Shown: piece by piece, positions 51,998-61,621 of the stretch | Position numbering within the stretch: position 1 is the stretch's first letter | Layout: each line of letters starts with the position of its first letter | Notes under the pieces: model-generated | What the model was told of the DNA's origin: nothing | The model's input: the letters and a program-made list of their open reading frames with translations, nothing else | Databases searched by the model: none | NCBI GenBank assembly: GCA_964645765.1 | Contig: CAZYBE010000013.1 | Span: 23,688-87,687, forward strand | Direction of reading: 5' to 3' | Length of the DNA stretch: 64,000 nucleotides | Origin: CAZGMN01 sp964645765 | Lineage (GTDB): Bacteria; Acidobacteriota; Aminicenantia; Aminicenantales; Aminicenantaceae | Program-made: the position numbers and the translations under genes

Positions 51998-53239
51998 ATG
52001 AAAAAATTCCAGATTCCCATTCTCTTTTGCATTCTTCTCCTCTTTTTTAGCTTCAGCCTGACTTCCTGCGCTCAGAAAGAGAAAGTGGTTGAAAAACAGA
52101 TGATCCAAATCTCAGACAAAGAGCTCCAGGAAAAAGATGCCGTGGTTTATAAGACAAGAGACGTCAAAGGAAAAGAGAGGACATACCTCTCTTTTGATTT
52201 ATCCAGGATTGAAAAGCCGGGCTCGCTGGAGGAGTTCAAGCCATTTTTCCATTTTCCTCCTCTCCGCCAGGGTAACACCGGAACTTGCTGGTGCTTCTCG
52301 ACAACTTCTTTTCTCGAGTCTGAGATGAAGCGCATGGGGAAAAGCGAGGTGAAGCTTTCCGAATTATATACGGTCTACTGGGAATTCGTAGAAAAGGCGC
52401 GGCGCTTCATCAAGGAAAAAGGCAATTCCTACTTCGAGCATGGGTCAGAAAACAACGCAGTCGCAGCCCGAATGAAGCAGTATGGTGCGGTGAGAGCTAC
52501 GGATTATTCCGGACTCCTCTCGGGCCAGACAGAGCATGACCATAGCAAGCTCTACAAAGAACTCAGGAATTACCTCCAATTCTGCAAACAAAACGAGTAC
52601 TGGGATGAGGAAAAAGCTATCTCCTACGTGAAAAGTATCCTGAACAAATACTTGGGAAAGCCGCCAGAAACGATCGAAGTCGAAGGCCGGACTATGACTC
52701 CTAAAGAATATCTCGAAACTATCCTTAAACTTCCGCTGGATGACTATGTCTACTTCATGAGCTTCAAATATCTTCCGTTTTATACCAAAGGGGAATACAA
52801 GGTCCCTGACAACTGGTGGCACAGCCAGGACTATCACAACGTTCCTCTTCCAGAATTCTATGATGCCATTGTCAAAGCCCTCAAAAAAGGCTATAGCCTA
52901 GCCATCGGCGGAGACATATCAGAGCCAGGGATGAGCGGTGAAGATGATATCGCCGTCGTCCCCACCTTTGACCTTCCGGCCAAGCTTATCGACCAGGACA
53001 GCCGGGAATTCAGGTTCGATAACCGCACCTCGACCGATGACCACGCCATCCATATCGTGGGATACAAAGAATCCCCAGGCTATTCCTGGTTCCTGATTAA
53101 AGACTCTGGCGGCAGCGCTTTCAAAGGAAAGTTTAAGGGCTATTATTTCTACAGGGATGACTATATGAAGCTCAAGATGCTGACCTTTATGGTCCACAAG
53201 GATGCCGTAGCAGAGCTTCTCGAAAAATTCAAAAAATAA
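51998..53239 (+). CDS. Lipoprotein C1-family (papain/aminopeptidase C-like) peptidase
   Basis: 413 aa from ATG 51998, with GGAGGA just upstream. An earlier frame start at 51965 lacks this. Lipobox LTSC near residue 23-25. The oxyanion Gln and nucleophile Cys are in RQGNTGTCWCFSTTSFLESE (about 88-107) and the catalytic His in TDDHAIHIVGYK (about 346). The usual Asn of the triad (NSWG) is Asp here, in IKDSGGSAF (about 364). The family (bleomycin hydrolase/PepC-like) trims peptides. A membrane-tethered copy suggests peptide scavenging outside the cytoplasm. Confidence 0.85.
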   Translation: MKKFQIPILFCILLLFFSFSLTSCAQKEKVVEKQMIQISDKELQEKDAVVYKTRDVKGKERTYLSFDLSRIEKPGSLEEFKPFFHFPPLRQGNTGTCWCFSTTSFLESEMKRMGKSEVKLSELYTVYWEFVEKARRFIKEKGNSYFEHGSENNAVAARMKQYGAVRATDYSGLLSGQTEHDHSKLYKELRNYLQFCKQNEYWDEEKAISYVKSILNKYLGKPPETIEVEGRTMTPKEYLETILKLPLDDYVYFMSFKYLPFYTKGEYKVPDNWWHSQDYHNVPLPEFYDAIVKALKKGYSLAIGGDISEPGMSGEDDIAVVPTFDLPAKLIDQDSREFRFDNRTSTDDHAIHIVGYKESPGYSWFLIKDSGGSAFKGKFKGYYFYRDDYMKLKMLTFMVHKDAVAELLEKFKK

Positions 53240-53276
53240 AGATAGAATTATAAAAATCCAGTAATGAAAAGGTGCC

Positions 53277-54722
53277 ATGAAAAAACTTCAGGCTGAATTT
53301 AGAGAGAAGGAATTCTTTATCCGCCTTTTCGGCGAAGAAGCCTATGCCGTCGGAGGCTATGTCCGCGACCTTCTAAGGGGAATTCCATCCGAGGATGTCG
53401 ATATCCTCATCACCCATCATCCCCTGGAAGAGATTATCGCGAAAATCAGCCCTCAGGGCAAGGTCGACCTCGTCGGGAAAAGCTTTGGGGTCATCAAATT
53501 CACCATCCAGGGAAAAACATACGATATTGCCCTGCCGAGGAAAGATATATCAAAGCAGGCTGCGGTCAAAGGCCACAAGGACTTTCTCATCTCCGCCGAC
53601 CCGGACCTTCCCCTGGAAAAAGACCTCGAAAGGAGGGATTTCCGCTGCAACAGCATCGCTCTCAGGCTCGCGGATAATAAGCTCATCGACCCTTTCAAAG
53701 GCTGGAGAGACATTCAAGCCAAGACCTTAAGGCTGACCAACCCTGCGGCATTCCCCGAAGACCCTCTCCGGGTTCTGCGCGTGGCCCGCTTCGCCTCAAT
53801 CCTTGAATTCAGCGTCGACCCTGAGATCTATGAAACCTCAAAAGGGATTGACTTGACCGGTCTGAGTGTGGAGAGAGTGAACGAGGAATTGTTCAAGATT
53901 CTCCTCTTGTCACCTTTGCCTTCAATCGGCCTTGAAGAACTGTTCAAGCTCGGCGTCTTGCGCCAGCTCTTTCCTGAAGTCTACAGCCTGACCTTATCCA
54001 TCCAGGACCCACGCTTCCATCCCGAGAAGGATGAGTTTGGCCATCACACTGTCTGGCACCACACCAAGCTCGCAGTGGACCAGGCAAAAAGGCTGGCCGA
54101 CCTTTTCCTCCCGTCGCAGGAGAAAAAACTCTGCCTGCTTCTTGCCGCTCTCTATCATGACCTTGGAAAACCAGCCACAGCCCAATGGGAGTATAAAAAA
54201 GAAAGGATGGTCATCACCAACAACGGCCACGATCTGCTCAGCGAAAAAATAACAAAAAAAATATTCAACCGTTTCAAAATCTTTTCCTGGAACGGATATA
54301 ACTTGAAAAAGATGGTTCCTTCTCTTATCCGCTGCCATCACCGCGCCGCTGAAATTTGGTCGAACCGCGATGTCGTGACCAGAAAAGCCTTCAACCGCCT
54401 GGCCGCAGACATCAACGGAGAGATCGAGCTTCTCGTTTACCTGGACGCAGCTGACAGGGCGGGAAGAAAGGAGATGCCGGTCAAGGACCTGGACAGAGGG
54501 GGAAAATGGCTGCTTAAAAAATTCGCGCAGCTCAGAGTCAGCAAAGAAACGATCAAGCCCCTGATCATGGGCAGGGATTTAATAGAAATGGGAGTTGCTC
54601 CTGGTCCAGGGATGGGAAAAATCCTCAAGAAATTGTACGAGCTTCAGCTCGATAACGAGTTTGAGACAAAAAAAGATGGACTCGAGCTCGCTCAAAATAT
54701 TATCAGAAAAGGGCAGCGATGA
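53277..54722 (+). CDS. cca: CCA tRNA nucleotidyltransferase with HD domain
   Basis: 481 aa. Nucleotidyltransferase head GGYVRDLLRGIPSEDVDILI (about residues 26-45) with the catalytic DVD, the RRDFRCNSIAL motif (about 119), DPLRVLRVARFAS near 163, and a C-terminal HD phosphohydrolase with HHTVWHHT and ALYHDLGKP (about 250-300). It adds or repairs the 3' CCA of tRNAs. Poly(A) polymerase is the alternative family reading. Overlaps galE by 4 bp. Confidence 0.92.
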   Translation: MKKLQAEFREKEFFIRLFGEEAYAVGGYVRDLLRGIPSEDVDILITHHPLEEIIAKISPQGKVDLVGKSFGVIKFTIQGKTYDIALPRKDISKQAAVKGHKDFLISADPDLPLEKDLERRDFRCNSIALRLADNKLIDPFKGWRDIQAKTLRLTNPAAFPEDPLRVLRVARFASILEFSVDPEIYETSKGIDLTGLSVERVNEELFKILLLSPLPSIGLEELFKLGVLRQLFPEVYSLTLSIQDPRFHPEKDEFGHHTVWHHTKLAVDQAKRLADLFLPSQEKKLCLLLAALYHDLGKPATAQWEYKKERMVITNNGHDLLSEKITKKIFNRFKIFSWNGYNLKKMVPSLIRCHHRAAEIWSNRDVVTRKAFNRLAADINGEIELLVYLDAADRAGRKEMPVKDLDRGGKWLLKKFAQLRVSKETIKPLIMGRDLIEMGVAPGPGMGKILKKLYELQLDNEFETKKDGLELAQNIIRKGQR

Positions 54723-55696
54723 AAGTTCTCGTGGCTGGCGGAGCCGGATACATCGGCTCCCACACTGTCAAAGAGCTTATCCGGGATGGGTTCGAGGTTG
54801 TCGTCTTTGATAATTTTTCAACAGGAAGAGAAGAGCTTCTTACGGGTGGAGAGGTTATTCGCGGCGACCTCCTGGATAAAGAATCCATCAAAAAAGTCTT
54901 CAAGTCAAAAGATGTCGAGGGTGTCCTCCATTTTGCCTCTCTTATCCAGGTCGGCGAATCGTATGCAAACCCTCAAAAATACTACAGCCATAACCTCACC
55001 AGTTCCCTGAACCTCCTGGAAGCAATGCTCGAGGCAGGAGCCAAAAATCTCATCTTCTCCTCGAGCGCTGCAGTCTACGGAATTCCCCAACAGATTCCCA
55101 TTCCAGAGTCCCATCCTCTAAATCCTTTCAATCCCTACGGCCAGACAAAGCTCTTCGTCGAGAAAATCCTCGAAGACTATGAGAGAGCCTACGGGCTTCG
55201 ATTCATCTCGCTCCGCTATTTCAATGCGGCCGGAGCCGACCCCGAAGGCCAGCTGGGTGAGATGCATGAGCCGGAAACCCATCTCATTCCCAACATCCTC
55301 CTCTTTCTTCTCGGAAGAAAGCGCAGCTTCGAGCTTTTCGGGGCAGACTACCCGACAGAAGACGGAACAGCGGTCAGAGACTACATTCACGTCACAGACT
55401 TGGCCAAGGCTCATGTCCTTGCCCTCAAAAAAATTCTTTCGTCTGCAGAAAGTGATTTCATCAACCTCGGCACAGCCAAGGGCTATTCAGTCTTGGAGGT
55501 CATAAAAAAAGCAGAAGAAACCACAGGAAAAAAAGTCCATTACGCGAAGAAGCCGAGGAGGAAAGGCGATGTTCCGGTGCTTCTTGCCTCCAAAGAAAAA
55601 GCAGAGCAAACCCTTGGCTGGAATCCTCTCCATTCGAGCCTCGAAACCATAATCGAAACAGCATGGAAATGGCACAAGAAGCAATCAGGGTTTTAA
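54719..55696 (+). CDS. galE: UDP-glucose 4-epimerase
   Basis: 325 aa, ATGA overlap with cca. Rossmann GGAGYIGSHTVKEL (residues 6-19), SSSAAVYG (about 121) with catalytic Ser, and YGQTKLFVEKIL (about 145) with Tyr and Lys of the SDR triad. YFNAAGADPEGQLGE is typical for GalE. It interconverts UDP-glucose and UDP-galactose for surface sugars. Full length. Confidence 0.94.
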   Translation: MKVLVAGGAGYIGSHTVKELIRDGFEVVVFDNFSTGREELLTGGEVIRGDLLDKESIKKVFKSKDVEGVLHFASLIQVGESYANPQKYYSHNLTSSLNLLEAMLEAGAKNLIFSSSAAVYGIPQQIPIPESHPLNPFNPYGQTKLFVEKILEDYERAYGLRFISLRYFNAAGADPEGQLGEMHEPETHLIPNILLFLLGRKRSFELFGADYPTEDGTAVRDYIHVTDLAKAHVLALKKILSSAESDFINLGTAKGYSVLEVIKKAEETTGKKVHYAKKPRRKGDVPVLLASKEKAEQTLGWNPLHSSLETIIETAWKWHKKQSGF

Positions 55697-55878
55697 AAAC
55701 AATTCATCCTCCAGGATTAGAAAATAAAAAGACAATTCACCTCTTGAATCACCTCAAGAGGTTATTTACATCCTTGCTCGGGTATCGTAGAGTTTTATTT
55801 TGGGCAGAAAGCCAGATTTTTAAGAACTCATTGACTCAAATAAAGCTAAATGATATAAATTTGCAATTCAGGAAGAAA

Positions 55879-57657
55879 ATGAGAAAAGCTCGCTCGATTC
55901 TTAAAGTCGCTTTAATCATTTCAATCGTTTTTTTATGGAGCTGTTCTTCGCTAAAAACACCAAACCCAATAGAGACTCAACCTCAAGCCCCTGCGGAAAA
56001 CCAAATTCCACAACAGGCTGAACCTAAAGAGCAGCCTCCTCCGGTCGAGAAAGCTGAAGCCGAGGAAAGCGCTGGAAATGTCTCCAAAGAGGATGAACTG
56101 CAAAAAAACAAAAAAGACCCCCAGCTTATCCTCGAGGAAGCGCTGTCCACCTATCAAGATTGTCAACCGTCTTGGGAAAAGGGAGATTTCGATTCGGCCC
56201 TGGCTGCACTGGACGAAGCCTTCAGGCTGATCCTGTCTCTTGACTTGCCTCCCGACTCAGCGCTCATCCAGGAAAAGAACGACCTCAGGCTTTTGATCGC
56301 CCAAAGAATCCAAGAAATCTACGCCTCTCGGCTGAGAACAGTCGGAAACAATCATCGAACCATTCCCATCGTCGAAAACCAGTCAGTCCAGGCGGAGATC
56401 AAAAAATTTCAGAATGAGGAAAGAGAGCTCTTCCTGAAATGGTACCAACTCTCAGGCCGGTACCGGCCGATGATTCTTGAAGAGTTGAGGAAAGCCGGAC
56501 TTCCAGAGGAGCTGTCCTGGATGCCTTTGATTGAAAGTGGATTTAATGTCAGGGCCTACTCCCGTGCTCGGGCACTGGGTCTCTGGCAGTTCATCGCTTC
56601 GACTGGAACCCGGTATGGTCTTAAGATAGACCGTTGGATCGACGAGAGAATGGACCCGATGAAATCGACGCGCGCCGCCATAAATTATCTGACCGAACTC
56701 CATTCTTTTTTCGGAGACTGGACGACTGCTCTCGCCTCTTATAACTGCGGAGAGTTTAAGGTTCAGAGGGTCATCAACTCTCAGCACGTCAATTATCTTG
56801 ATAACTTCTGGGACCTCTACAAAATGCTGCCTTACGAGACAGCCCGCTTCGTGCCCCGCTTCATGGCTTCTATTTTGATCATCAACAATCCAGAGAAATA
56901 TGGCTTCAATCTTCCAGAGTCCGACCCCGCCGCAGAATTCGAGGAGATTTCTGTGAATCATCCTGTCAGATTTTCTTCTTTGGCCAAAGAGCTGGGGATA
57001 GAAGAGCAAGAGCTTATTTCTCTCAATCCTGAGCTCAGGCAGAATTCCACACCTGACGGCGAATACATCTTAAGAGTGCCGCAGGGCTTGGCTGAAAAAG
57101 CTACGCTCGCCTTCAATTCCCTTCCCCGCTGGATGCCTCCAGAAGAAAGCTACATCATCCATTATGTCCAAAGAGGAGAGACTCTCTCCGAGATTGCCAA
57201 CCGCTACCGGACATCTGTCTCAGCCATCGCCCGGCTGAACGGCCTGAACCGTGTTCATCTCATCAACAAAGGGCAGCGACTTAAAATCCCGGCTGGAGGA
57301 AGGGCAAGCTCCCCTTCGCCTCTTATGGACCTGGTCAAGGAAGGGGAAAACCTGGTTTACATCGTCAAACCAGGAGACTCTCTTTATCAGATTGCCAGCA
57401 CCTTTGGAACAACACCTGAGAAGATAAAAGAGAATAACAACCTCAAAGAAGACGTTTTGAATTCAGGTCAGAGGCTTATGATCCGCTCTGGAAAACCCGA
57501 AGATGCGATTATCTATTCCGTTGCGGCTGGCGACACACCTTCCTCGATTGCCAAAAAATTCGGGATGCAGCTCAGCACACTGCTCGGCCTGAACGGGCTC
57601 AAACAGCGGTCAAAAATCTTTCCCGGCCAGGAACTCTGGGTCATCCCCAAAAAATAA
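55879..57657 (+). CDS. mltD: MltD-type lytic murein transglycosylase lipoprotein with three LysM domains
   Basis: 592 aa from ATG 55879 (GGAAG just upstream). The open frame reaches back to 55663 but the extra 72 residues look non-coding. A lipoprotein signal ends at LWSC (about residue 20). A Pro/Glu/Gln-rich linker follows, then the SLT domain (about 205-340: LIESGFNVRAYSRARALGLWQF, with catalytic Glu, and LASYNCGE). Three LysM repeats follow (about 430-475, 494-535, 547-590). It cleaves peptidoglycan glycan strands, anchored in the outer membrane. Confidence 0.93.
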   Translation: MRKARSILKVALIISIVFLWSCSSLKTPNPIETQPQAPAENQIPQQAEPKEQPPPVEKAEAEESAGNVSKEDELQKNKKDPQLILEEALSTYQDCQPSWEKGDFDSALAALDEAFRLILSLDLPPDSALIQEKNDLRLLIAQRIQEIYASRLRTVGNNHRTIPIVENQSVQAEIKKFQNEERELFLKWYQLSGRYRPMILEELRKAGLPEELSWMPLIESGFNVRAYSRARALGLWQFIASTGTRYGLKIDRWIDERMDPMKSTRAAINYLTELHSFFGDWTTALASYNCGEFKVQRVINSQHVNYLDNFWDLYKMLPYETARFVPRFMASILIINNPEKYGFNLPESDPAAEFEEISVNHPVRFSSLAKELGIEEQELISLNPELRQNSTPDGEYILRVPQGLAEKATLAFNSLPRWMPPEESYIIHYVQRGETLSEIANRYRTSVSAIARLNGLNRVHLINKGQRLKIPAGGRASSPSPLMDLVKEGENLVYIVKPGDSLYQIASTFGTTPEKIKENNNLKEDVLNSGQRLMIRSGKPEDAIIYSVAAGDTPSSIAKKFGMQLSTLLGLNGLKQRSKIFPGQELWVIPKK

Positions 57658-57715
57658 CTCATTATTTATCCAAACGTAACATGAAAAGTCAAATCCAAGA
57701 AGGCCGAGGGTCTGA

Positions 57716-58384
57716 TTACTTTTTTGTAATCTCCAGGAAGATTTCTCTCCTCCACTCGTCGAAAAAGGCTGATAAGACTTCTATCGAGCAGGGCTTCACG
57801 AGAAGGAGCATTTCCGGAGAATCCGCAGAAAATTCGCGGACGCGTTCAAAGGCTGTGGCCAACCAATAAAGATCGAAGCCGGGGTCTTTTTTTTTGGCTA
57901 TCAGGATAAGGTCATCTTTTTTAAATTTCTCCCTGATCAGAAAAAGGACATCGACAAAATCTCTCAATGTGGCCCGGCCAAAAAGGGCAAGAAGTTTATT
58001 GGCGGCAATATCCCTGAGGCTGTCAATTCTTAATCCGGGGAATTCTTCGGTCATGATGATCGAGTCGAGCCTATAGGGAGAATCGAGAGCGAGGTGAATA
58101 ATTGTCGATTCTGAGTGTGCGCTCACGGCCAATTCAACAAATGAACGGAATCCCCGCTTTCGCTCAACATTGAACCCTGCTTTTTTGAGGGCCTCTTCGA
58201 TTTTGAGGCTGAACGGCTGGATAAGCTCTTCTTCAGAGGTGAAAAAATCAAGGTCGTTGCTTTTTCGATGGCCAAGGTAGAACCTGGATAGAGCAGTTCC
58301 TCCGGTTAGATAGAAGGCATCGAGTTCAGGGATATCCCTAAGATAGGTGAGGATTTCCTTTTGGATGTCCGCCAGCACTTCCAA
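57716..58384 (-). CDS. AbiEii/AbiGii-like nucleotidyltransferase (toxin-like)
   Basis: 222 aa from a TTG at 58384, chosen because GGGAGGA lies five bases upstream. The frame itself extends back to 58450 inside the neighbouring gene. Nucleotidyltransferase core: FYLTGGTALSRFYLGHRKSNDLDFF, with GG...S and the catalytic D-L-D at about residues 24-49. LRDIAANKLLALFGRATLRDFVDVLFL near 125-150 is typical of the AbiEii/AbiGii family. Members act as toxins that nucleotidylate targets such as tRNA, or are of unknown role. The small upstream gene overlapping by 47 bp is the likely partner. Confidence 0.8.
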   Translation of the reverse strand: MEVLADIQKEILTYLRDIPELDAFYLTGGTALSRFYLGHRKSNDLDFFTSEEELIQPFSLKIEEALKKAGFNVERKRGFRSFVELAVSAHSESTIIHLALDSPYRLDSIIMTEEFPGLRIDSLRDIAANKLLALFGRATLRDFVDVLFLIREKFKKDDLILIAKKKDPGFDLYWLATAFERVREFSADSPEMLLLVKPCSIEVLSAFFDEWRREIFLEITKK

Positions 58385-58625
58385 GCCCGTCCTCCCAAAA
58401 TTTTCTGACTTCTTTAGGCAAATATTTTTTGATCCGCCTGAAGGACGCAAGAAAAGACTCAGGCGAAAGAACTCTCAGCATCTCCCTGATGTCCTCAACT
58501 CTTCCCTGAGAGAGAACCTGTTGGACATACATATCCACCTGGCATGGATTATCGAGGTCAAACTCCTGCCCGTCCTTGAGATACCAAAAGAGCCGCTTCT
58601 TGGCCGGTATTTTCATTTTGCTCAT
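58338..58625 (-). CDS. Small partner of the AbiEii-like protein (putative antitoxin)
   Basis: 95 aa, upstream of and overlapping the nucleotidyltransferase gene. The sequence is charged and helical: KRLFWYLKDGQEFDL, DMYVQQVLSQGRVEDIREML, then SFLASFRRIKKYLP. This type of short protein commonly precedes AbiEii-like genes. It is much shorter than AbiEi and shows no winged helix that I can recognise. A TATAAT sequence directly before the first ATG may be a -10 box, in which case translation could begin at the second Met (58616). Confidence 0.65.
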   Translation of the reverse strand: MSKMKIPAKKRLFWYLKDGQEFDLDNPCQVDMYVQQVLSQGRVEDIREMLRVLSPESFLASFRRIKKYLPKEVRKFWEDGLGSAGGHPKGNPHLS

Positions 58626-58988
58626 TATACCATAACTCCCCGGGCTTCTTTGGGAAAATAAAAGATTCTAAAACAGGAATTCAACCTAAAGGGAAGACAA
58701 ACGTTTTTTCGCGTCCGCGACTTCGGGGAGGCCGTGGTCAGCGTCCTTCCAGAGGTCGAGGAATTTGAAGATACGGCCTTCCTCAAGTATTCAATAGCCT
58801 GGGAATAGTTCTTAAAGATATAAATGCCAAATCGCCATCTTCTAATTTAAAGATCAAACGTGATAATATCATCAAAGATAAAGATGATCTTATCTCTACG
58901 CAGCTCAGATTTGAATTTTTCATGGGGCTATGTGCTCAGAGAAACAGAAGCCTAAAATTGAAAACCTATCCTTTAAGGAGAGGATATC
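58626..58988. other. Intergenic region holding a TPR gene remnant
   Basis: Contains the remnant described at 58686-58848. The AT-rich remainder (58849-58988) is leader for the esterase gene. It has a run of short GATGAT/ATCATC inverted elements around 58863-58895, but no clear promoter. Confidence 0.4.
58686..58848 (-). pseudogene. C-terminal remnant of a TPR-domain protein
   Basis: On the minus strand the frame reads GIYIFKNYSQAIEYLRKA, then after a frameshift FKFLDLWKDADHGLPEV and ADAKKRLSSL, with a TAG stop at 58686-58688. This is the characteristic end of a class of TPR proteins (AIEYYRKFLDLWKDAD...PEVxDAKKRL). Everything upstream of the last repeat is missing, so only a decayed tail is left. 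Confidence 0.55.
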
Positions 58989-61574
58989 ATGAAAAAAGTT
59001 ATGACCCTTATCTTTTTAATTGCATCAGCGCTCACCGTTTCACTGGGAAATGAGAAGATTGAATTACTGCCAACAATTGAAGAATCCATCGTGATTCAGG
59101 ACTGGCTCGCTGTCGGACCCTTTTCCCGGGGGATGAGGGAAGGAGATATCGATTACTTGATAGAGCACGAAGGAGAACTCGGCATTAAGCCTTATGAGGG
59201 ATTGGAGCACACGAGCATGATGGCACCTTCCGGCCTGGTCAAATGGATGAAGGTCAAAGGGGATGAGCAGGGAACCGTCAAGATCACCTATAACAACATC
59301 AACCTGAAACAACTGCAGGATATTTATGGAAATGCCGGAACGATGAGCGTCAGTTATGCTTATGCCGAGTTTGAAAGCAAGGGAGCTCGAAGGGCGCTTG
59401 TCATCGCCGAGAGGATTGACACCTTCAGGCTCAATAACAAGCCTTGGCCCGGCGATATATATGGTTCCGGCTATGCAAAGATTCCGGTCGTGCTTCAAGA
59501 CGGAAGGAATAAGATTTTGGTGAAACTGACCAGGGGCGAACAATTTACCTTTAAGATCATTCCGGCCGAAGCGGCGGTGATGGTTTTGACCGGTGATGCA
59601 ACGGTTCCTGATGCTGTAGTCGGAAAGCACCTCAAGCAATGGGCCGGCGTCAGTGTAGTCAACACCGCAACCAAAACCCTGAAAAATATCAAGCTTTCGC
59701 TCGGCGACGGTCAGGTCTTCTTAAAGCAAGAGGTGAGCATCGCTGAGATGGCACCGCTGTCAATACAGAAGGTTCCCATTCCGATTGAAAGCAGGGCTGC
59801 GATCATAGAGCAGGGCGAAAATAACACCATTTCTGTTCCGGTTCTGGTCAGCATAGACCAGAGTTCTCACGCTGACCAAATCAAGCTTCGGATAAGAAAT
59901 CAAACTCAGGCCTATAAAACGACATTTCTCTCGGGAATTGACGGGTCTGTTCAATACTTTGCAGTGCTGCCGCCCAAGAATTACGACCCTAAAAAGACGT
60001 ATGCTTTAATTCTCAGCCTGCACGGCGCAGGAGTCGAGGCCAGCGGACAGGCTGATGCTTACCGAGCCAAGGATTGGGCTTTTGTGGTCTGTCCGACCAA
60101 CCGCAAGCCCTTCGGCTTTGACTGGCAGGATTGGGGCCGGCTGGATTGCCTTGAAGTCTTGTCTGAAGCCAAGTCACAATTTCCAATTGATAACAATAGG
60201 GTTTATCTCACCGGCCACTCCATGGGAGGCCACGGGACCTGGCACATCGGGCTTCACCATCCAGACTTGTTTGCCGCTATGGCTCCTTCCGCCGGGTGGA
60301 CAAGCTTTCAGCTTTATGTTCCCTATTTTCTGAGAAAGAGTGACATTTTCGGACACCCCGGCCTGCTTGCTATAAGAGATATGGGGCTGCGAGAGGAAAG
60401 GCTGCTTAACTTTGTGGAGAACGCCTTGAACCTTCCTATCTATATCTTGCAGGGCGGAGCGGATGACAACGTGCCGCCTGTTCATGCCAGGTTCTTCTGC
60501 AGTGCCCTAAAAAAATTGGGCTATCAAGCTCTTTATAGAGAGGTCGAAGGAATGGGGCACTGGTGGGATAACAAAGAGACCGAAGGCATCGACTGTGTCG
60601 ATTCAGATGAACTTCTTGATTTTCTGAGAAACAAGGTAAGGAATCCTAATCCCAGGCATATCATTTTCAAGACAACGGATATTGGGTTAAACAACAAGAA
60701 TGACTGGTTGGAGATTGATGAGCCTGAGCGTCTCTACCATGATTCTCTGATTGACGCAGAAATAAAAGACGGCACAGTCACGGTTAAGACAGAAAATATC
60801 GCACAGTTCACTGTTCATCTGTCTTCAGAATTGATTTCTCAAAAAGAAATTAACTTAAAAATCAATGGTCAGGAATTGAGGTGCAAATTATCTGGAAAAA
60901 ACTTCATAACCCTGCAAAAAAAGGGCAGTCAATTTCAGCTCAAAAAATCAGAGAAAAAGAAATTGCTTCAGAGGCCGTCAGGAGCAAAAAATATTAGCAA
61001 GTCCTCTGCTTTTTTTGGGCCCATAAAGAAAGCCTATTTTTCACCTTTTATTTTAATTTACGGAACCCAGGGAGATTCTGATTCGACGGAAATAAACCTT
61101 CATCACGCTCGGGTCGAGGCGCAGAATTGGTGGTTGAGAGGCAATGGACATGTCGAAATCATACCCGACATTGAGGTAAACAACGAAACTATACACCGCT
61201 ACAATCTTATCCTCTTCGGCGGCCCTAAGACGAACGCCGTAACAGCAAAGATTAAGAAAGACCTGCCTATTTCGATCAAGAATGAAAGGCTTATTATTGA
61301 TGGCCAGGAAATCGAAAAAGATGATGTTGCTTTTCAGATGGTCTATCCCAATCCCCTGAACCCAGAGAAATATCTCGTGATCAAAGGAGGAACGAGCCCC
61401 AAGGCCGAGGAGCTCGCTGGCCTCTTCAATGTGATCTACTCCGGCTCGGGCCTGCCTGATTTCATCATCTATGACGAGACGGTTAAAGAAAAGGGCTGGG
61501 CAGCTATTATTACAGCAGGGTTTTTTGATGTAAATTGGAAGTTTGACAACAGCCTTGCCCACAAGAAAAATTAG
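58989..61574 (+). CDS. Secreted alpha/beta-hydrolase (esterase/prolyl oligopeptidase-like)
   Basis: 861 aa with a good ribosome site (AAGGAGAGGATATC before ATG). Signal peptide about residues 1-20. An N-terminal beta-rich region of some 320 residues precedes an alpha/beta-hydrolase core (about 325-555). The nucleophile is in GHSMGGHGTW (about 408), the Asp in GGADDNVPP (about 490) and the His in GMGHWWD (about 520). The C-terminal 300 residues form extra beta domains with no recognised motif. Likely a polysaccharide esterase or peptidase of the PHB-depolymerase/Esterase D-like group. Substrate unknown. Confidence 0.82.
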   Translation: MKKVMTLIFLIASALTVSLGNEKIELLPTIEESIVIQDWLAVGPFSRGMREGDIDYLIEHEGELGIKPYEGLEHTSMMAPSGLVKWMKVKGDEQGTVKITYNNINLKQLQDIYGNAGTMSVSYAYAEFESKGARRALVIAERIDTFRLNNKPWPGDIYGSGYAKIPVVLQDGRNKILVKLTRGEQFTFKIIPAEAAVMVLTGDATVPDAVVGKHLKQWAGVSVVNTATKTLKNIKLSLGDGQVFLKQEVSIAEMAPLSIQKVPIPIESRAAIIEQGENNTISVPVLVSIDQSSHADQIKLRIRNQTQAYKTTFLSGIDGSVQYFAVLPPKNYDPKKTYALILSLHGAGVEASGQADAYRAKDWAFVVCPTNRKPFGFDWQDWGRLDCLEVLSEAKSQFPIDNNRVYLTGHSMGGHGTWHIGLHHPDLFAAMAPSAGWTSFQLYVPYFLRKSDIFGHPGLLAIRDMGLREERLLNFVENALNLPIYILQGGADDNVPPVHARFFCSALKKLGYQALYREVEGMGHWWDNKETEGIDCVDSDELLDFLRNKVRNPNPRHIIFKTTDIGLNNKNDWLEIDEPERLYHDSLIDAEIKDGTVTVKTENIAQFTVHLSSELISQKEINLKINGQELRCKLSGKNFITLQKKGSQFQLKKSEKKKLLQRPSGAKNISKSSAFFGPIKKAYFSPFILIYGTQGDSDSTEINLHHARVEAQNWWLRGNGHVEIIPDIEVNNETIHRYNLILFGGPKTNAVTAKIKKDLPISIKNERLIIDGQEIEKDDVAFQMVYPNPLNPEKYLVIKGGTSPKAEELAGLFNVIYSGSGLPDFIIYDETVKEKGWAAIITAGFFDVNWKFDNSLAHKKN

Positions 61575-61621
61575 GGCTCATCGTTGTATCTTGGAAAAAG
61601 CAGAAAATCTTTTCCTTGGAA

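Noticed and set aside
55663..55878. 72-residue N-terminal extension of the MltD-like protein
   Set aside because: It begins inside galE and precedes a clear ribosome site and lipoprotein signal at 55879, so it is not translated as part of the protein.
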